64,000 nucleotides of DNA, taken from Spirochaetales bacterium (lineage in GTDB: Bacteria > Spirochaetota > Spirochaetia > SZUA-6 > RPPD01). This document shows, piece by piece, positions 7,398-16,501 of the stretch (the stretch's first letter is position 1; the number at the start of each line of letters is the position of its first letter). Position numbers and translations under genes: made by a program. Under the pieces are notes generated by a model. It worked only from the letters and a program-made list of their open reading frames with translations. It made no database searches and was not told where the DNA came from. Where the stretch lies: contig JAFGGG010000001.1 in NCBI GenBank assembly GCA_016930675.1, forward strand, positions 1 through 64,000, written 5' to 3'.

Positions 7398-9686
7398 TTA
7401 ATAACTATACACAAATCTGTAACCCTCATTCTTCAGCATTACACCTTTTACAAGCATGATGTGATATCCATGCTTACTTTTTATTATGTCACTCACCCTG
7501 TTCGACTCATATATAAACATAAGCTTGTTCTTAATTTCAGGAATTAAAAGTTCCTCATCCACCCAGCCAAGATCCCCGCTGTCTTCTCTGCTGGGACAGA
7601 GAGAGTATGCTCTTGCCAGATCCTCAAACGATTCGCCTTCCTGTATTTTTATTCTTATTTTTTCCGCCAGCTCTTTGTCTTTAACAAGGATATGGAATAA
7701 TCTGTACTCCACCAGAGTATCTCCCGTAGGTTCCGCTTCTCTTTTTTTTATGCATCCGTAATTTATATACCCGACCGTGCCGTTTTTCGTTTTGATCTTA
7801 TAAAAATACAAATCATTCGAAATACGATATGAATATTCCGCTTCTAAATACTCCTTTTCTATCGACACAATATATTTTTCATTTTTATTCTCTACGGCAA
7901 AAATATAACCATCATCATTATCTTCCACCAATATCATATAAGATCCCTGCTTAAGATAGATATCATTTACTTCATCGTAATAATCCGTTTCTAATTCATA
8001 ATTCAACTGATTTTTAAATTCGCCCGCTTCGATAATCACAACTTGTTCTCCGTTTTTCAGTGTATCAATAACAGGATATAAGAGTCCCATTCCGCTCCTT
8101 ACTTCAACTCCATCTTTAATGCACACCGCGTTTTCATAAGTCAATCTTTTTTGTGTGTGATAATACTTATAAGCGTGCTCCGAAACAAATAACAGATGCT
8201 GGAAACCATCCGCTTTGGTATCTGTTGCCAGCAACATGTTCAGTTTTTTTAGATGTGCCAAATATTTTATGCCTTCATTTGTCACATTTGTTCTGGAAAT
8301 ATAAATTTCCCTTAATTCTTGCAGACGCGAAATTATCTCCAATGATTTATCCGTAATATTCGTATGGCTGAGATCCAAGACCGTAAGATTCTTAAACCAT
8401 TGTGCTATAATCTCAATGCCCCGATCATCGATACCGGTATATTCCAGATACAGCTTTTCAAGATTCTTCATGGATTTTAGATAATCAAGATCTTTGGGTT
8501 TTATTTTTATATCCTCAATATTCAACACTCTGAGTTTTTCCGTGTCTTTTATATGTTTCAGGCTTTCTGCTGTCACCTCAAGCCTGCTTATTCTCAGTGC
8601 CTCGAGATTTTTTAACTCTTTCAGAAAAGTCATCCCGTTATCGGTCACGTCATTATAGTCGAGATACAAATATTTAAGTTTTTTTAGACGCGCTAGATGT
8701 TTTATCCCGTTATCATTGAAATTCTTACAAAGTATCAACACCAATGTTTCAAGATCTGTTAAATTGGAAACGTATTCCAGTCCCGCATTACTCACTCGTG
8801 TTTCCGACAGATCAAGATATCTTAGTTCTTTTAAATCCTTAATATGTTTCAAACCGATACCGCTGACATGCGTATCTCTCAGATCCAAATATTTTAATTT
8901 TTTCATAGATGCGAAATACTGCAAACCTTCATTTGTAAGATCAGTATTGCTTACATCGAGATATTCTAAGTTGATTAAGTCTTTTAGATGTTTAATTCCA
9001 TCACTGTTTATATCGTATACTTCTTTCAGACTCAACAGCTTGAGACCTGTTAGATCTTTCACGTGTTCAAGATCTTTGTTTTTTAAATTTGCATTTTCAA
9101 GGCTTAAGTATAAAAGATTTCTTAAATATTTTATATTCGCAAAACTGTCATCCGTATTAATATCATATAATGATAAATGGGTAAAATTCTTCAGATTTTT
9201 TATGAGCAGCAGATCTTCTCCGTTAAAAACATCCTCATCTATTGTTAAAAAAATATTTTTTTTAATCTTTGAAAGCGAATTCGCTATGTGCGAATTCATT
9301 CTTATTCTGAGATTGATATGGTTCACATCTGCAGCAATTAATGTGAGATCGTCAGGATTATTTATAGTAATCCCTCTCAGCTTTCCATTTATATAGAGCC
9401 TGTTGGCGCTGCATTTATAATCTATAATCTCTTCACCCTCATAAAGATAATTATAAACAGGAAAATCATGATTATAATGACGGGGCCGGATAAAGATGAT
9501 GCCGCCTTCTGCTACATGAATTTCATGAACGTAATTTCCATTCTCCTTAATAGTGACTTTCTTTTCGCGCACTTGGTCATTTGCGGAAAATACCAATGTC
9601 GTCTGCAGACAGAGGAGAGCAATCAGAAACAGGTTTTTCCAGCCGCATATTATTTTGATAACATCTTTTATGCTAATATTCTTCAT
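7398..9686 (-). CDS. LRR protein fused to SH3-like and parvulin prolyl isomerase domains
   Basis: 762 residues from ATG 9686, where AGGAAG lies 5 nt upstream; longer in-frame starts fall inside the preceding gene. Signal peptide (LFLIALLCLQTTLVFS), about 90 residues of beta-rich sequence, then about 14 LRRs (YLDLRDTHVSGIGLKHIKDL type). Next comes an SH3-like region (GVEVRSGMGLLYPVIDTLK...) and, at the C-terminus, a parvulin domain (RLFHILVK, FEDLARAYSLCPS, SGDLGWVDEELLIPEIKN, HGYHIMLV). Parvulins such as SurA/PpiC isomerise peptidyl-prolyl bonds during outer-membrane protein folding. LRR plus parvulin in one chain is unusual. The start overlaps the end of the ankyrin gene by 14 nt, so the two are coupled. 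Confidence 0.8.
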   Translation of the reverse strand: MKNISIKDVIKIICGWKNLFLIALLCLQTTLVFSANDQVREKKVTIKENGNYVHEIHVAEGGIIFIRPRHYNHDFPVYNYLYEGEEIIDYKCSANRLYINGKLRGITINNPDDLTLIAADVNHINLRIRMNSHIANSLSKIKKNIFLTIDEDVFNGEDLLLIKNLKNFTHLSLYDINTDDSFANIKYLRNLLYLSLENANLKNKDLEHVKDLTGLKLLSLKEVYDINSDGIKHLKDLINLEYLDVSNTDLTNEGLQYFASMKKLKYLDLRDTHVSGIGLKHIKDLKELRYLDLSETRVSNAGLEYVSNLTDLETLVLILCKNFNDNGIKHLARLKKLKYLYLDYNDVTDNGMTFLKELKNLEALRISRLEVTAESLKHIKDTEKLRVLNIEDIKIKPKDLDYLKSMKNLEKLYLEYTGIDDRGIEIIAQWFKNLTVLDLSHTNITDKSLEIISRLQELREIYISRTNVTNEGIKYLAHLKKLNMLLATDTKADGFQHLLFVSEHAYKYYHTQKRLTYENAVCIKDGVEVRSGMGLLYPVIDTLKNGEQVVIIEAGEFKNQLNYELETDYYDEVNDIYLKQGSYMILVEDNDDGYIFAVENKNEKYIVSIEKEYLEAEYSYRISNDLYFYKIKTKNGTVGYINYGCIKKREAEPTGDTLVEYRLFHILVKDKELAEKIRIKIQEGESFEDLARAYSLCPSREDSGDLGWVDEELLIPEIKNKLMFIYESNRVSDIIKSKHGYHIMLVKGVMLKNEGYRFVYSY

Positions 9687-10710
9687 AAACTTCTTCCTGA
9701 GCATATTTTTTTGCGTTTTCTTCATCCACATAGTCTCCGTTATAATCTGACAATTTGTTGTCTTCGATATAGAATGTATCTTCAAAATTTCCAAGTGTTA
9801 CCGCATATGGAGATTTGCCGTTATTTTCATTTTTCATTTCTATGTAGATTTTATATCCGCACTCCTCTATTTTTTCTATCTTAAGAATTCTATACGAATA
9901 ATTATCATAATAACCGCCAAACACTATCCTTTGGTAAGGAATGTTTTTATCTGGATTCAAAATTGTTATCGCAGGATACATGTAACCTCCGTTTGATTCG
10001 ATATACGCCCCCTTATCAAAAACAACTTTATATAACTTGTCGGGTATTTCTGCCAATAACTCGGCGTTTATGCAGTTTGGATCGCTTACAGGTTCAAGAT
10101 CTCCGGTAAAAAAATAACCTGTTTTATCCCCATACTGCGCTTTGACCCATCTTCCTATCCGCCCATTATGAATCAATGTGTTTCCATCAAACTTTAAAAT
10201 CAACACACGAGCCTTGCAGGGTACCCGCATAATCTTCTTGGAATTAAAACCAGTTTTATTATATATATAAGTACCGTCTTCATTTTTCACACAGGCAAAA
10301 TACAGATAATTATATTTCTTCAAAACATCAATCCCGTAATCTTTCACTTTATTATATTTATAGAGATTGATTCTAAAAACATCGGGCCATGTTTTGAATA
10401 TGAAATATTTTATTAATGCTGTTTTGTTATCTTTTAATGCGTACATAAAAGGAGTTTCCCCCATCGCATTTTTATAATCGATATCCATGCCCAGCGACAG
10501 TAAATATGAAATACACTCTATGCTGTTTTGCTGTACTGCAAAATGAAGCAAAGAATCATTCTTATTATTTATTTTTATGTATGGATTTTCACCGTTATTT
10601 ATTATGCTTTTAAGTTCTGTTACATCATCGTTTCTTATGGCGTCCAAAATATTCTCATCTGAAAACAATGGTACCACACATAATAATAGAAGAAAAACAG
10701 ATATTTTCAT
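9673..10710 (-). CDS. Exported ankyrin-repeat protein with SH3-like tail
   Basis: 345 residues. Signal peptide (MKISVFLLLLCVVPLFS), three ankyrin repeats (about residues 20-115: LHFAVQQNSIECISYLLSLG, FMYALKDNKTALIKYF), then about 230 residues with an SH3b-like segment (RIGRWVKAQYGDKTGYFFTGDLEP). A further beta-rich part contains a YPAITIL element that recalls the LYPVIDTL element of the downstream LRR protein. First gene of the operon; AAAGGAG lies upstream. AT rich like the two LRR genes that follow. No enzymatic motif; presumably a periplasmic interaction protein. Confidence 0.75.
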   Translation of the reverse strand: MKISVFLLLLCVVPLFSDENILDAIRNDDVTELKSIINNGENPYIKINNKNDSLLHFAVQQNSIECISYLLSLGMDIDYKNAMGETPFMYALKDNKTALIKYFIFKTWPDVFRINLYKYNKVKDYGIDVLKKYNYLYFACVKNEDGTYIYNKTGFNSKKIMRVPCKARVLILKFDGNTLIHNGRIGRWVKAQYGDKTGYFFTGDLEPVSDPNCINAELLAEIPDKLYKVVFDKGAYIESNGGYMYPAITILNPDKNIPYQRIVFGGYYDNYSYRILKIEKIEECGYKIYIEMKNENNGKSPYAVTLGNFEDTFYIEDNKLSDYNGDYVDEENAKKYAQEEVYEEY

Positions 10711-10736
10711 TCTGATCTCCTTTCTGTTTATGCTCT

Positions 10737-10745
10737 ATTATATCA
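10737..10745 (-). promoter_or_regulatory. Extended -10 of the ankyrin/LRR operon
   Basis: Minus strand TGA-TATAAT, an extended -10 with no clear -35. It lies 27 nt upstream of the start codon of the first gene of the operon. Confidence 0.45.
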
Positions 10746-10823
10746 TCCTCTTTCGACCGGTTACTGTAGTACTTTCGTATGAATCCAGTATCCGTCATCC
10801 GTTTTTATTCACTGAATTTATTT

Positions 10824-11702
10824 TTACTCAAACCACACTTTTTCAAGCAGGTCACGCAAGGCCGTAAGCCCCGGCGATTCTTTGTTTTTCAGCAAATAAG
10901 CAAAAGACAGGTCCGTAACAATCTTTTCACCCGCCCAAAGCACAAGCTCATTCCTCTCCACCGCTCTGCGGCACATATATTCCGGCAACAGAGAAATGCC
11001 GACACCCGACTGTACCAGCTGCAGAGTCGTGGTCTCGTGATCAGAGCTTACGAATTTTTTTGGTTCTACGGAATATTTTTGAAACAGGCCGTTTACCTTT
11101 TCATAAAACGGGCAGTTAACAGGCGGCATCACCCAGGGCAGTTCCAGGATCGCTTTCAATGGCACATCATCCAATTTATTCCGCCAGACACTCGGCGCGG
11201 CAATAACCAGCTCAATCTCGCACAAAGGGAGCGCTGCAATATTTTCATTCCATTGCTCACCGAAAAAAAATCCGCCGTCGAGCCGTCTGTTTTGGATTTC
11301 GCTTAGAATAGCCGCCGTGGAACTGTGCAGAAACTGAAACTCCAGTTCAGGATGATTTTCCGCCGCCGCTCCGAGCAGCTCGTTTATCTTCAACACACCG
11401 GCATCGGTGTTTAAGGCTATTTTCAGCTTTACATGCGGATCGTTTTTTACATGATGCACGTAATAATCAAAGTCCTGTGCCGCGGTGAGGATTTTATCTG
11501 CCTTGTCTTTGATCTTTTTTCCCTGTTCGGTTAAGACCACTCCCTTGCTGGTTCTTTGAAACAGAATAATCCCGAACTCATCTTCCAAGGCTTTGATCTG
11601 CGCGCTCACCGCCGGCTGGCTGGTGTGTAAAATTTCAGCGGCTTTGCTGATGTTGCACGTTTCAGCTACCGTAACGAATGTCTTCAGTTGATAGAGTTCC
11701 AC
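10824..11702 (-). CDS. LysR-family transcriptional regulator
   Basis: 292 residues from GTG 11702, giving the family-typical opening MELYQLKTF with GGAAGG 5 nt upstream; a GTG two codons earlier would abut the ribosome site and is rejected. Residues 1-60 form the winged helix-turn-helix (NISKAAEILHTSQPAVSAQIKALEDEFG). The rest is the two-lobed periplasmic-binding-protein-like effector domain. LysR proteins usually regulate the divergent neighbour, here the DapA-family lyase gene 87 nt away, in response to a small ligand. The effector is unknown; a substrate or product of the lyase is the natural guess. Confidence 0.9.
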   Translation of the reverse strand: MELYQLKTFVTVAETCNISKAAEILHTSQPAVSAQIKALEDEFGIILFQRTSKGVVLTEQGKKIKDKADKILTAAQDFDYYVHHVKNDPHVKLKIALNTDAGVLKINELLGAAAENHPELEFQFLHSSTAAILSEIQNRRLDGGFFFGEQWNENIAALPLCEIELVIAAPSVWRNKLDDVPLKAILELPWVMPPVNCPFYEKVNGLFQKYSVEPKKFVSSDHETTTLQLVQSGVGISLLPEYMCRRAVERNELVLWAGEKIVTDLSFAYLLKNKESPGLTALRDLLEKVWFE

Positions 11703-11713
11703 AAGCACCTTCC

Positions 11714-11732
11714 GCTATAAAAATAGGCTATA
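11714..11732. promoter_or_regulatory. Possible LysR binding site in the divergent intergenic region
   Basis: Direct repeat GCTATA-N7-GCTATA (11714-11719 and 11727-11732) in the 87-nt gap between the lysR and dapA-like genes. The location fits autorepression; assignment is only by position. Confidence 0.3.
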
Positions 11733-11752
11733 CCTTCCATAATAATATACGA

Positions 11753-11780
11753 TTGGACACAGCTGATTACTCTTTATATT
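11753..11780 (+). promoter_or_regulatory. Promoter of the DapA-family gene, very short leader
   Basis: -35 TTGGAC (11753-11758), 16-bp spacer, -10 TATATT (11775-11780). The -10 ends 9 nt before the ATG and there is no Shine-Dalgarno sequence, so the mRNA would be leaderless or start 2-3 nt before the ATG. Confidence 0.5.
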
Positions 11781-11789
11781 GTATAAATA

Positions 11790-12659
11790 ATGAAGTTACA
11801 AGGAATTTATTTACCGATTATAACTCCTTTTAATAATGATGAAATCGACATAGACTCGTATAAGCATCTTATCGATTTTTATATACATAAGGGGATCCAC
11901 GGGCTCATCCCTTTGGCCACCACGGGCGAATACCCCACAATCCAAAAGCAGGAATTCGGGCTTATTGTACAGACCACAATTGAATGCGTAGCAAAGCGTG
12001 TTCCTGTTTTTATAGGCGTAAGCGGTAATGATACGAACAGGCTTATCAAAAAAATAAAGTTCTTACGAAATTATAACATTTCCGGAATTCTCTGCCCCTG
12101 CCCCTATTATAATCTGCCCGATCAAAGAGGAATCTATGAGCACTTTTTACGTTTGTCCGAAGCCGGCGAGCTGAACATTATCATCTATAATATACCCTAC
12201 CGTACCGGCAGAAACATTGAGAACCCGACCATCCGGCGTTTGGCCGAACTGCCCAATATCATCGGCCTTAAAGATTCCTGCGGCAGGACCGAGCAGAGCA
12301 TGGAGCTGCTGCTGAATCCTCCGCCCGACTTTTCCATCCTTACGGGTCACGACACACATTACTATTCAAGTCTGGCCCTGGGCGGTAACGGCGGCATCCT
12401 GGCCTCGGCCCACATCAATACCGAACAGTTTATATCGGTCTATGATCATATACGGAATAATGATCACAAAGGCGCGCTTGCGGAGTGGCGCGAGCTTCTC
12501 CCCTTTATACCCCTCCTGTTTCAGGAACCTAATCCGGCCCCGATTAAATTTATACTGCATAGAATGGGGCTGATAAAGAGTTCCGAAGTTAGGCTGCCTC
12601 TGGTCGATATATCCGAAGATCTGCGGAAAAGTCTATTAAAGTCAGCGCCTGAAATTTAA
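11790..12659 (+). CDS. dapA: Dihydrodipicolinate synthase family protein (DapA)
   Basis: 289 residues, the normal length of a DapA/NAL-superfamily TIM barrel. All key positions match the Escherichia coli enzyme numbering: TTGE with Thr44 and Thr45, Tyr133 in YNIPYRTG, Arg138, and the Schiff-base lysine Lys161 in GLKDSCG. DapA condenses pyruvate with aspartate semialdehyde in lysine and diaminopimelate synthesis. Closely related aldolases (N-acetylneuraminate lyase, KDG aldolase) share the fold; the conserved Arg138 that binds the semialdehyde carboxylate favours the DapA activity. It is not in a lysine operon and is paired with a divergent LysR gene, which leaves a catabolic role open. The start appears leaderless. 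Confidence 0.8.
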   Translation: MKLQGIYLPIITPFNNDEIDIDSYKHLIDFYIHKGIHGLIPLATTGEYPTIQKQEFGLIVQTTIECVAKRVPVFIGVSGNDTNRLIKKIKFLRNYNISGILCPCPYYNLPDQRGIYEHFLRLSEAGELNIIIYNIPYRTGRNIENPTIRRLAELPNIIGLKDSCGRTEQSMELLLNPPPDFSILTGHDTHYYSSLALGGNGGILASAHINTEQFISVYDHIRNNDHKGALAEWRELLPFIPLLFQEPNPAPIKFILHRMGLIKSSEVRLPLVDISEDLRKSLLKSAPEI

Positions 12660-12789
12660 TGGAGCGGAGGATATTTAAAACTTCACGGAAAATCAAGCGA
12701 ATGGCCAAGAAACTTGGTGCCGATCTCTGCGGAACAATATGTCCGTATAAAAATGGCAGAAACCACTAATAATTTCCCCATATAATTAC

Positions 12790-12835
12790 TTGCATTATAT
12801 TCTATAGTACTCTATAATATTACATATAGTAATAT
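12790..12835 (+). promoter_or_regulatory. Promoter and operator-like inverted repeats of the MoxR operon
   Basis: -35 TTGCAT (12790-12795), 17-bp spacer, consensus -10 TATAAT (12813-12818). A 7-bp inverted repeat ATATTAC-N5-GTAATAT (12817-12835) overlaps the -10 and start region, and a second one, ATAGTA-ATA-TACTAT, overlaps it at 12826-12840. A repressor bound here would block initiation. Upstream, 12660-12780 holds no convincing gene. Confidence 0.55.
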
Positions 12836-12861
12836 ACTATTATATTTATAAGGAGTGCGAT

Positions 12862-13836
12862 ATGCTGAAAAAGCAAGACATCGACAATATAAACAAATGG
12901 TCACATACCATTATCGACGCCGTGGAAAAGGTTTTTTTCGGTAAGCGGGACGTGATCGAAAAGATATTGGTCAGCCTGCTCTGCGGCGGGCATGTGCTGG
13001 TGGAAGACGTGCCCGGTGTGGGCAAGACCATTCTGGCGCGTGCCATGGCCGTCTGCCTGGGCGGCGAGTTCCGCCGCATTCAATGCACTCCCGATCTTCT
13101 GCCCGCGGACGTGATCGGAGTGTCGGTTTATAATCCCAAAGAAAGCTCCTTCAAATTCCATCCCGGCCCCATCCTCTCCAATATCGTGCTGGTGGATGAA
13201 ATCAACCGGGCCACACCGCGCACCCAGTCGGCCCTGCTCGAAGCAATGGCGGAAAACCAGATCACGGTCGAAGGCAGACGCGTGGCCCTGCCCGCGCCGT
13301 TTTTTTTGATGGCCACGGAAAATCCCATCGAATTCGAAGGCACCTTTCCGCTGCCCGAAGCCCAGAAAGACAGATTTTTCATGGCCCTTAAAATAGGCTA
13401 TCCTCCCCGCGCCGCGGAGTCGCTTATTCTGGAAACCCAGAGAAGAACCACCCATCCTGTTACCGATTTAAAGCCCGTAAGCAACCTGCGTGCGGTGTCT
13501 GACATCCAGAAGATCGTGGTCAACGTTCAGGTGGACGACGGACTTAAAGGCTATATTCTTGATATTGTGGAGGCCAGCAGAAAGCACCACCTGTTTCAGC
13601 TGGGCATTTCCCCGCGCGGCTCGCTGGCCCTGTATAAAGGCGCCCAGGCCCTGGCAGCACTGCGGGGCAGGGATTTCGTTACGCCCGAAGACATAAAGGA
13701 GCTGGCCCTGCCTATTCTCTGCAAACGGGTTATCATCAAATCCGAGCAGATGATAAAGGGTATCACTGAAGAAACCGCCCTTACCCAGCTGATAGACTCG
13801 CTAGAGCTGCCCGTGCTCAAAGGCGTGCTGGAATGA
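12862..13836 (+). CDS. MoxR-family AAA+ ATPase
   Basis: 324 residues, typical for the family. Walker A DVPGVGKT (49-56), Walker B IVLVDEIN (108-115), the sensor-1 segment MATENP and the MoxR hallmark EGTFPLPEAQKDRF are present. MoxR ATPases act as chaperones that remodel or activate substrate protein complexes, often with DUF58 and von Willebrand A partners. AAGGAG lies upstream. It overlaps the DUF58 gene by 4 nt (ATGA), so the operon is translationally coupled. No VWA gene is in this operon. Confidence 0.93.
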   Translation: MLKKQDIDNINKWSHTIIDAVEKVFFGKRDVIEKILVSLLCGGHVLVEDVPGVGKTILARAMAVCLGGEFRRIQCTPDLLPADVIGVSVYNPKESSFKFHPGPILSNIVLVDEINRATPRTQSALLEAMAENQITVEGRRVALPAPFFLMATENPIEFEGTFPLPEAQKDRFFMALKIGYPPRAAESLILETQRRTTHPVTDLKPVSNLRAVSDIQKIVVNVQVDDGLKGYILDIVEASRKHHLFQLGISPRGSLALYKGAQALAALRGRDFVTPEDIKELALPILCKRVIIKSEQMIKGITEETALTQLIDSLELPVLKGVLE

Positions 13837-14978
13837 AGCTGTTTCTGGTGCTGCTCTGCATATTCCTGGTGCTTTTTTTCCCGTTCTGGTTTATCCAGTT
13901 CTGCGCGCTCACTGTACTGCTGATAATTGTTTTATCCTATATGTATTCGAGACTGATTTACCACGGCGTAACCGTAACCCGCAACCAGGACACCATAAGA
14001 GCTCATAAATTGCAGATAATCGACATCGGGTTTGTGATCCAGAACAAAAGCTTCCTGCCTGTTCATTACATATCGGTTTTCGAAAGTCCCGGAGAGCTTT
14101 CTCCCCTGGGTGACTGCAGATTCGTATTCGCGCTTTCCAGACAGCAAAAAAAGAAATTAGCATACCGGGTGAAAGGTCTGGCGCGTGGTGAATACGAGCT
14201 TGGCCCCATTATAGTCAAATCCGCCGATCCTTTGGGGCTTTTCCCCTGGGAACGCAGGATTGAAAAAAAATGCAGGGTGATTGTCTACCCCTCCATATTC
14301 AAAATTACCCGGCAGATAAGCGAAGGCTATCCGGGCGGAAATATAAACATAAAGGACAAGATGTACGAAGACATCACCCGGCTCAAATCAATCCGCGAGT
14401 ACATCCCCGGAGACGATGTCAGGCATATCAGCTGGAAGGTATCGGCACGGCTGGGAGGGCTTTTTACGCGTGAGTACTCCTCTTCCCTGCATTCGCCCGC
14501 TCTGCTGGCCTTGAACCTCGCTCTGGAAGACTATCCGCTTAAACGCAGGTACTCCCACGTGGAAAAGGCGATTGAAATATGCGCTTCGCTTATCAACTTT
14601 TTTACCACGCTCAAACAGGAGACGGGCTTGATCTCCTCAGGCCTTGCGGACAGGGCACATCCCCAGATCCAGATACGCGGCGGTCACGAACACGCCATGC
14701 TGCTTTTGGAAAATCTGGCCGTGATCAAGGGCTGCAGCGAACCTGTTGATATCATCGGTATGCTTAACAACTCGCACCTGCGCTTTCCAGGCGGCACAAG
14801 GATAATCCTTATCAGTCCCCGGCTTACAGCAGAGCAGATTCAGGCCTTTACCTTGCTCAGAAGGAGAAGAATGTTCTTGGAGTATATTCCGATTGCAGCG
14901 CGCACCGACAGTCTTGTCCACCCTAAGGTTAAAACCTACTCCATTTCCGAGCTGGGGGGAGAAGCGCTTTATGCCTGA
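13833..14978 (+). CDS. DUF58 protein (MoxR partner)
   Basis: 381 residues. Two N-terminal membrane helices (about 3-37), a beta-rich segment, and the DUF58 signature REYIPGDDVRHISWKVSAR (188-206), with FTREY after it. The C-terminal half is VWA-like. DUF58 proteins are encoded almost invariably next to moxR and are thought to be clients or partners of the ATPase at the membrane. Start overlaps moxR; the end overlaps the next gene by 8 nt. Confidence 0.9.
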   Translation: MKLFLVLLCIFLVLFFPFWFIQFCALTVLLIIVLSYMYSRLIYHGVTVTRNQDTIRAHKLQIIDIGFVIQNKSFLPVHYISVFESPGELSPLGDCRFVFALSRQQKKKLAYRVKGLARGEYELGPIIVKSADPLGLFPWERRIEKKCRVIVYPSIFKITRQISEGYPGGNINIKDKMYEDITRLKSIREYIPGDDVRHISWKVSARLGGLFTREYSSSLHSPALLALNLALEDYPLKRRYSHVEKAIEICASLINFFTTLKQETGLISSGLADRAHPQIQIRGGHEHAMLLLENLAVIKGCSEPVDIIGMLNNSHLRFPGGTRIILISPRLTAEQIQAFTLLRRRRMFLEYIPIAARTDSLVHPKVKTYSISELGGEALYA

Positions 14979-16476
14979 GCTAAAGCAGAACAGGCAGTCC
15001 GCTGCCGGCACAAAGGGGGTCTACACCCTGTTCTCCATCCTGATTCCCAGCACACTGCTTCTAAGCATTGACCGCGTATCCAGAGAAGGCTTTGAGTTTT
15101 TAAACACCATTCCCTGGTGGTTTGTGCTGATCGCAATAGCCTGTAATATCGCGGCGTCCGGCGTGCTTTCTCTGTTAACCAGAAAACGCGCGGACTTTTC
15201 TTCATTTATAAGGATTAATTTTTTCATTTATTTCCCCGCGCTGGGTATCCTCACCCTGTTTTTATACGACACACCCCAATTAATCGCCTATCTGGCCGCG
15301 CTGTTGTTTATTCAGTGGATGATCGCTCATTACATCTTCAATCGTTTTAAGATTTACATGGAATTCAAAAACTTCGTCGGCAGCTATACGGGGCCGTCAC
15401 TTGTGTCGGAAATGCGCACCTGTTCCCTGCTGATCCGGGACTCATACCGGAGTCTCATAAACCTGAGAAAAACCGTTCACATCATCCAGTTCACGGTGTT
15501 CGCGGCCGTCAGCGCGCTGCTCCTGGCCGGAGTACGGCTCAGTATATTCAGCCTGCTTGTATGCGTTTCCTGTGTTGTAACGGGACTGGTGTTAAGCATT
15601 ACCATCAGCACGTATCTCGATGAATACAGGTTCTACATCGACGGAGTTGCCATTCATGACACACTAAAACGCAAACGGATCGCGTATTTGCTCATTATCC
15701 TGCTGGCCAGCCTGTTACTCGTGCTGCCCATTCTGAGAGACAGCTCGCTTTTTCCTCCCGCCTATATCGTCAGCGCCCTTAACTACGTTCTAGGCCTGTT
15801 TCCCGATTTCAAATTCGATATTCAGCTGCCCGATCATTTACGCGCTCAAAACCGGACCCAGACCTACCGGCCGCCTCAAGGAACGGGAGAATATCAGGAA
15901 CCGCAGTTTTTAGCCGACCTGTCTTTGTTTTTTGAAATCCTCGGAATTGTCATAGTAGTCCTGCTTATTGTGGGTGTTCTGTACTTCCTGCTCAAGCCCC
16001 TGTTTAAAAAAGGCCTAAAAAACCTGTTCCAAGACAAGCATCCGCTTAAACCGATCATAAAACAGCTCAAGCGCCTGTTATATAGTTTTAAAAAAATTAT
16101 CAAGGAAATTGCGCTGGCACTCGGCTCGCTGTTCGGTTTTGAAAAAAAGCGGCCGCGTTCCGCGCCTCAGGAAAGCAGTCTCTACGCGCTGTTGAAACCC
16201 AAAAGAACAAGCCTCAAAAAGCGCAGACAAAAGAACAGGGTGGTAAAGGCCTTTGTTATTTTAATCAAATGGGGCAGAAGACAAAAAATGCTTTTTCATC
16301 CCGCGCTCGGTCCCAAGGAATATATAAACATGGTAATAGAAAGGCTGCCGAATCTGAAGGAGCGGCTGATTTTTATCGCCGACACCTTCGAAGAAGCGGT
16401 GTTCTCAACCCATATCATGAGGCCCGCGACCATAACACATTATATCAGTGAGATAAAGGATATTATCCGCTCATGA
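14971..16476 (+). CDS. Polytopic membrane protein with DUF4129-like C-terminus
   Basis: 501 residues from ATG 14971, with GGGGAG at the right distance; a start 26 codons earlier would lie deep inside the DUF58 gene. Seven or eight transmembrane helices occupy residues 15-270 and about 320-350. A strongly basic cytosolic stretch (350-430) follows, then a helical domain (GPKEYINMVIERLPNLKERLIFIADTFEEAVFS) resembling DUF4129, which is common in MoxR-DUF58 operons, often fused to a transglutaminase domain. No transglutaminase triad is visible here. It is probably the membrane scaffold of this complex. Function unknown. Confidence 0.8.
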   Translation: MPELKQNRQSAAGTKGVYTLFSILIPSTLLLSIDRVSREGFEFLNTIPWWFVLIAIACNIAASGVLSLLTRKRADFSSFIRINFFIYFPALGILTLFLYDTPQLIAYLAALLFIQWMIAHYIFNRFKIYMEFKNFVGSYTGPSLVSEMRTCSLLIRDSYRSLINLRKTVHIIQFTVFAAVSALLLAGVRLSIFSLLVCVSCVVTGLVLSITISTYLDEYRFYIDGVAIHDTLKRKRIAYLLIILLASLLLVLPILRDSSLFPPAYIVSALNYVLGLFPDFKFDIQLPDHLRAQNRTQTYRPPQGTGEYQEPQFLADLSLFFEILGIVIVVLLIVGVLYFLLKPLFKKGLKNLFQDKHPLKPIIKQLKRLLYSFKKIIKEIALALGSLFGFEKKRPRSAPQESSLYALLKPKRTSLKKRRQKNRVVKAFVILIKWGRRQKMLFHPALGPKEYINMVIERLPNLKERLIFIADTFEEAVFSTHIMRPATITHYISEIKDIIRS

Positions 16477-16501
16477 AAACAACAAGGGAGGTATACATAT
16501 T

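Noticed and set aside
8716-9396. Open frame of 226 codons antisense to the LRR gene
   Set aside because: It mirrors the repetitive LRR coding sequence, has no ribosome site and no family resemblance.
11709-11789. Lysine riboswitch upstream of the DapA-family gene
   Set aside because: The promoter leaves almost no leader, and the gap is only 87 nt.
12700-12768. Small open frame between the DapA and MoxR genes
   Set aside because: Only about 22 codons, no ribosome site, no conserved feature.
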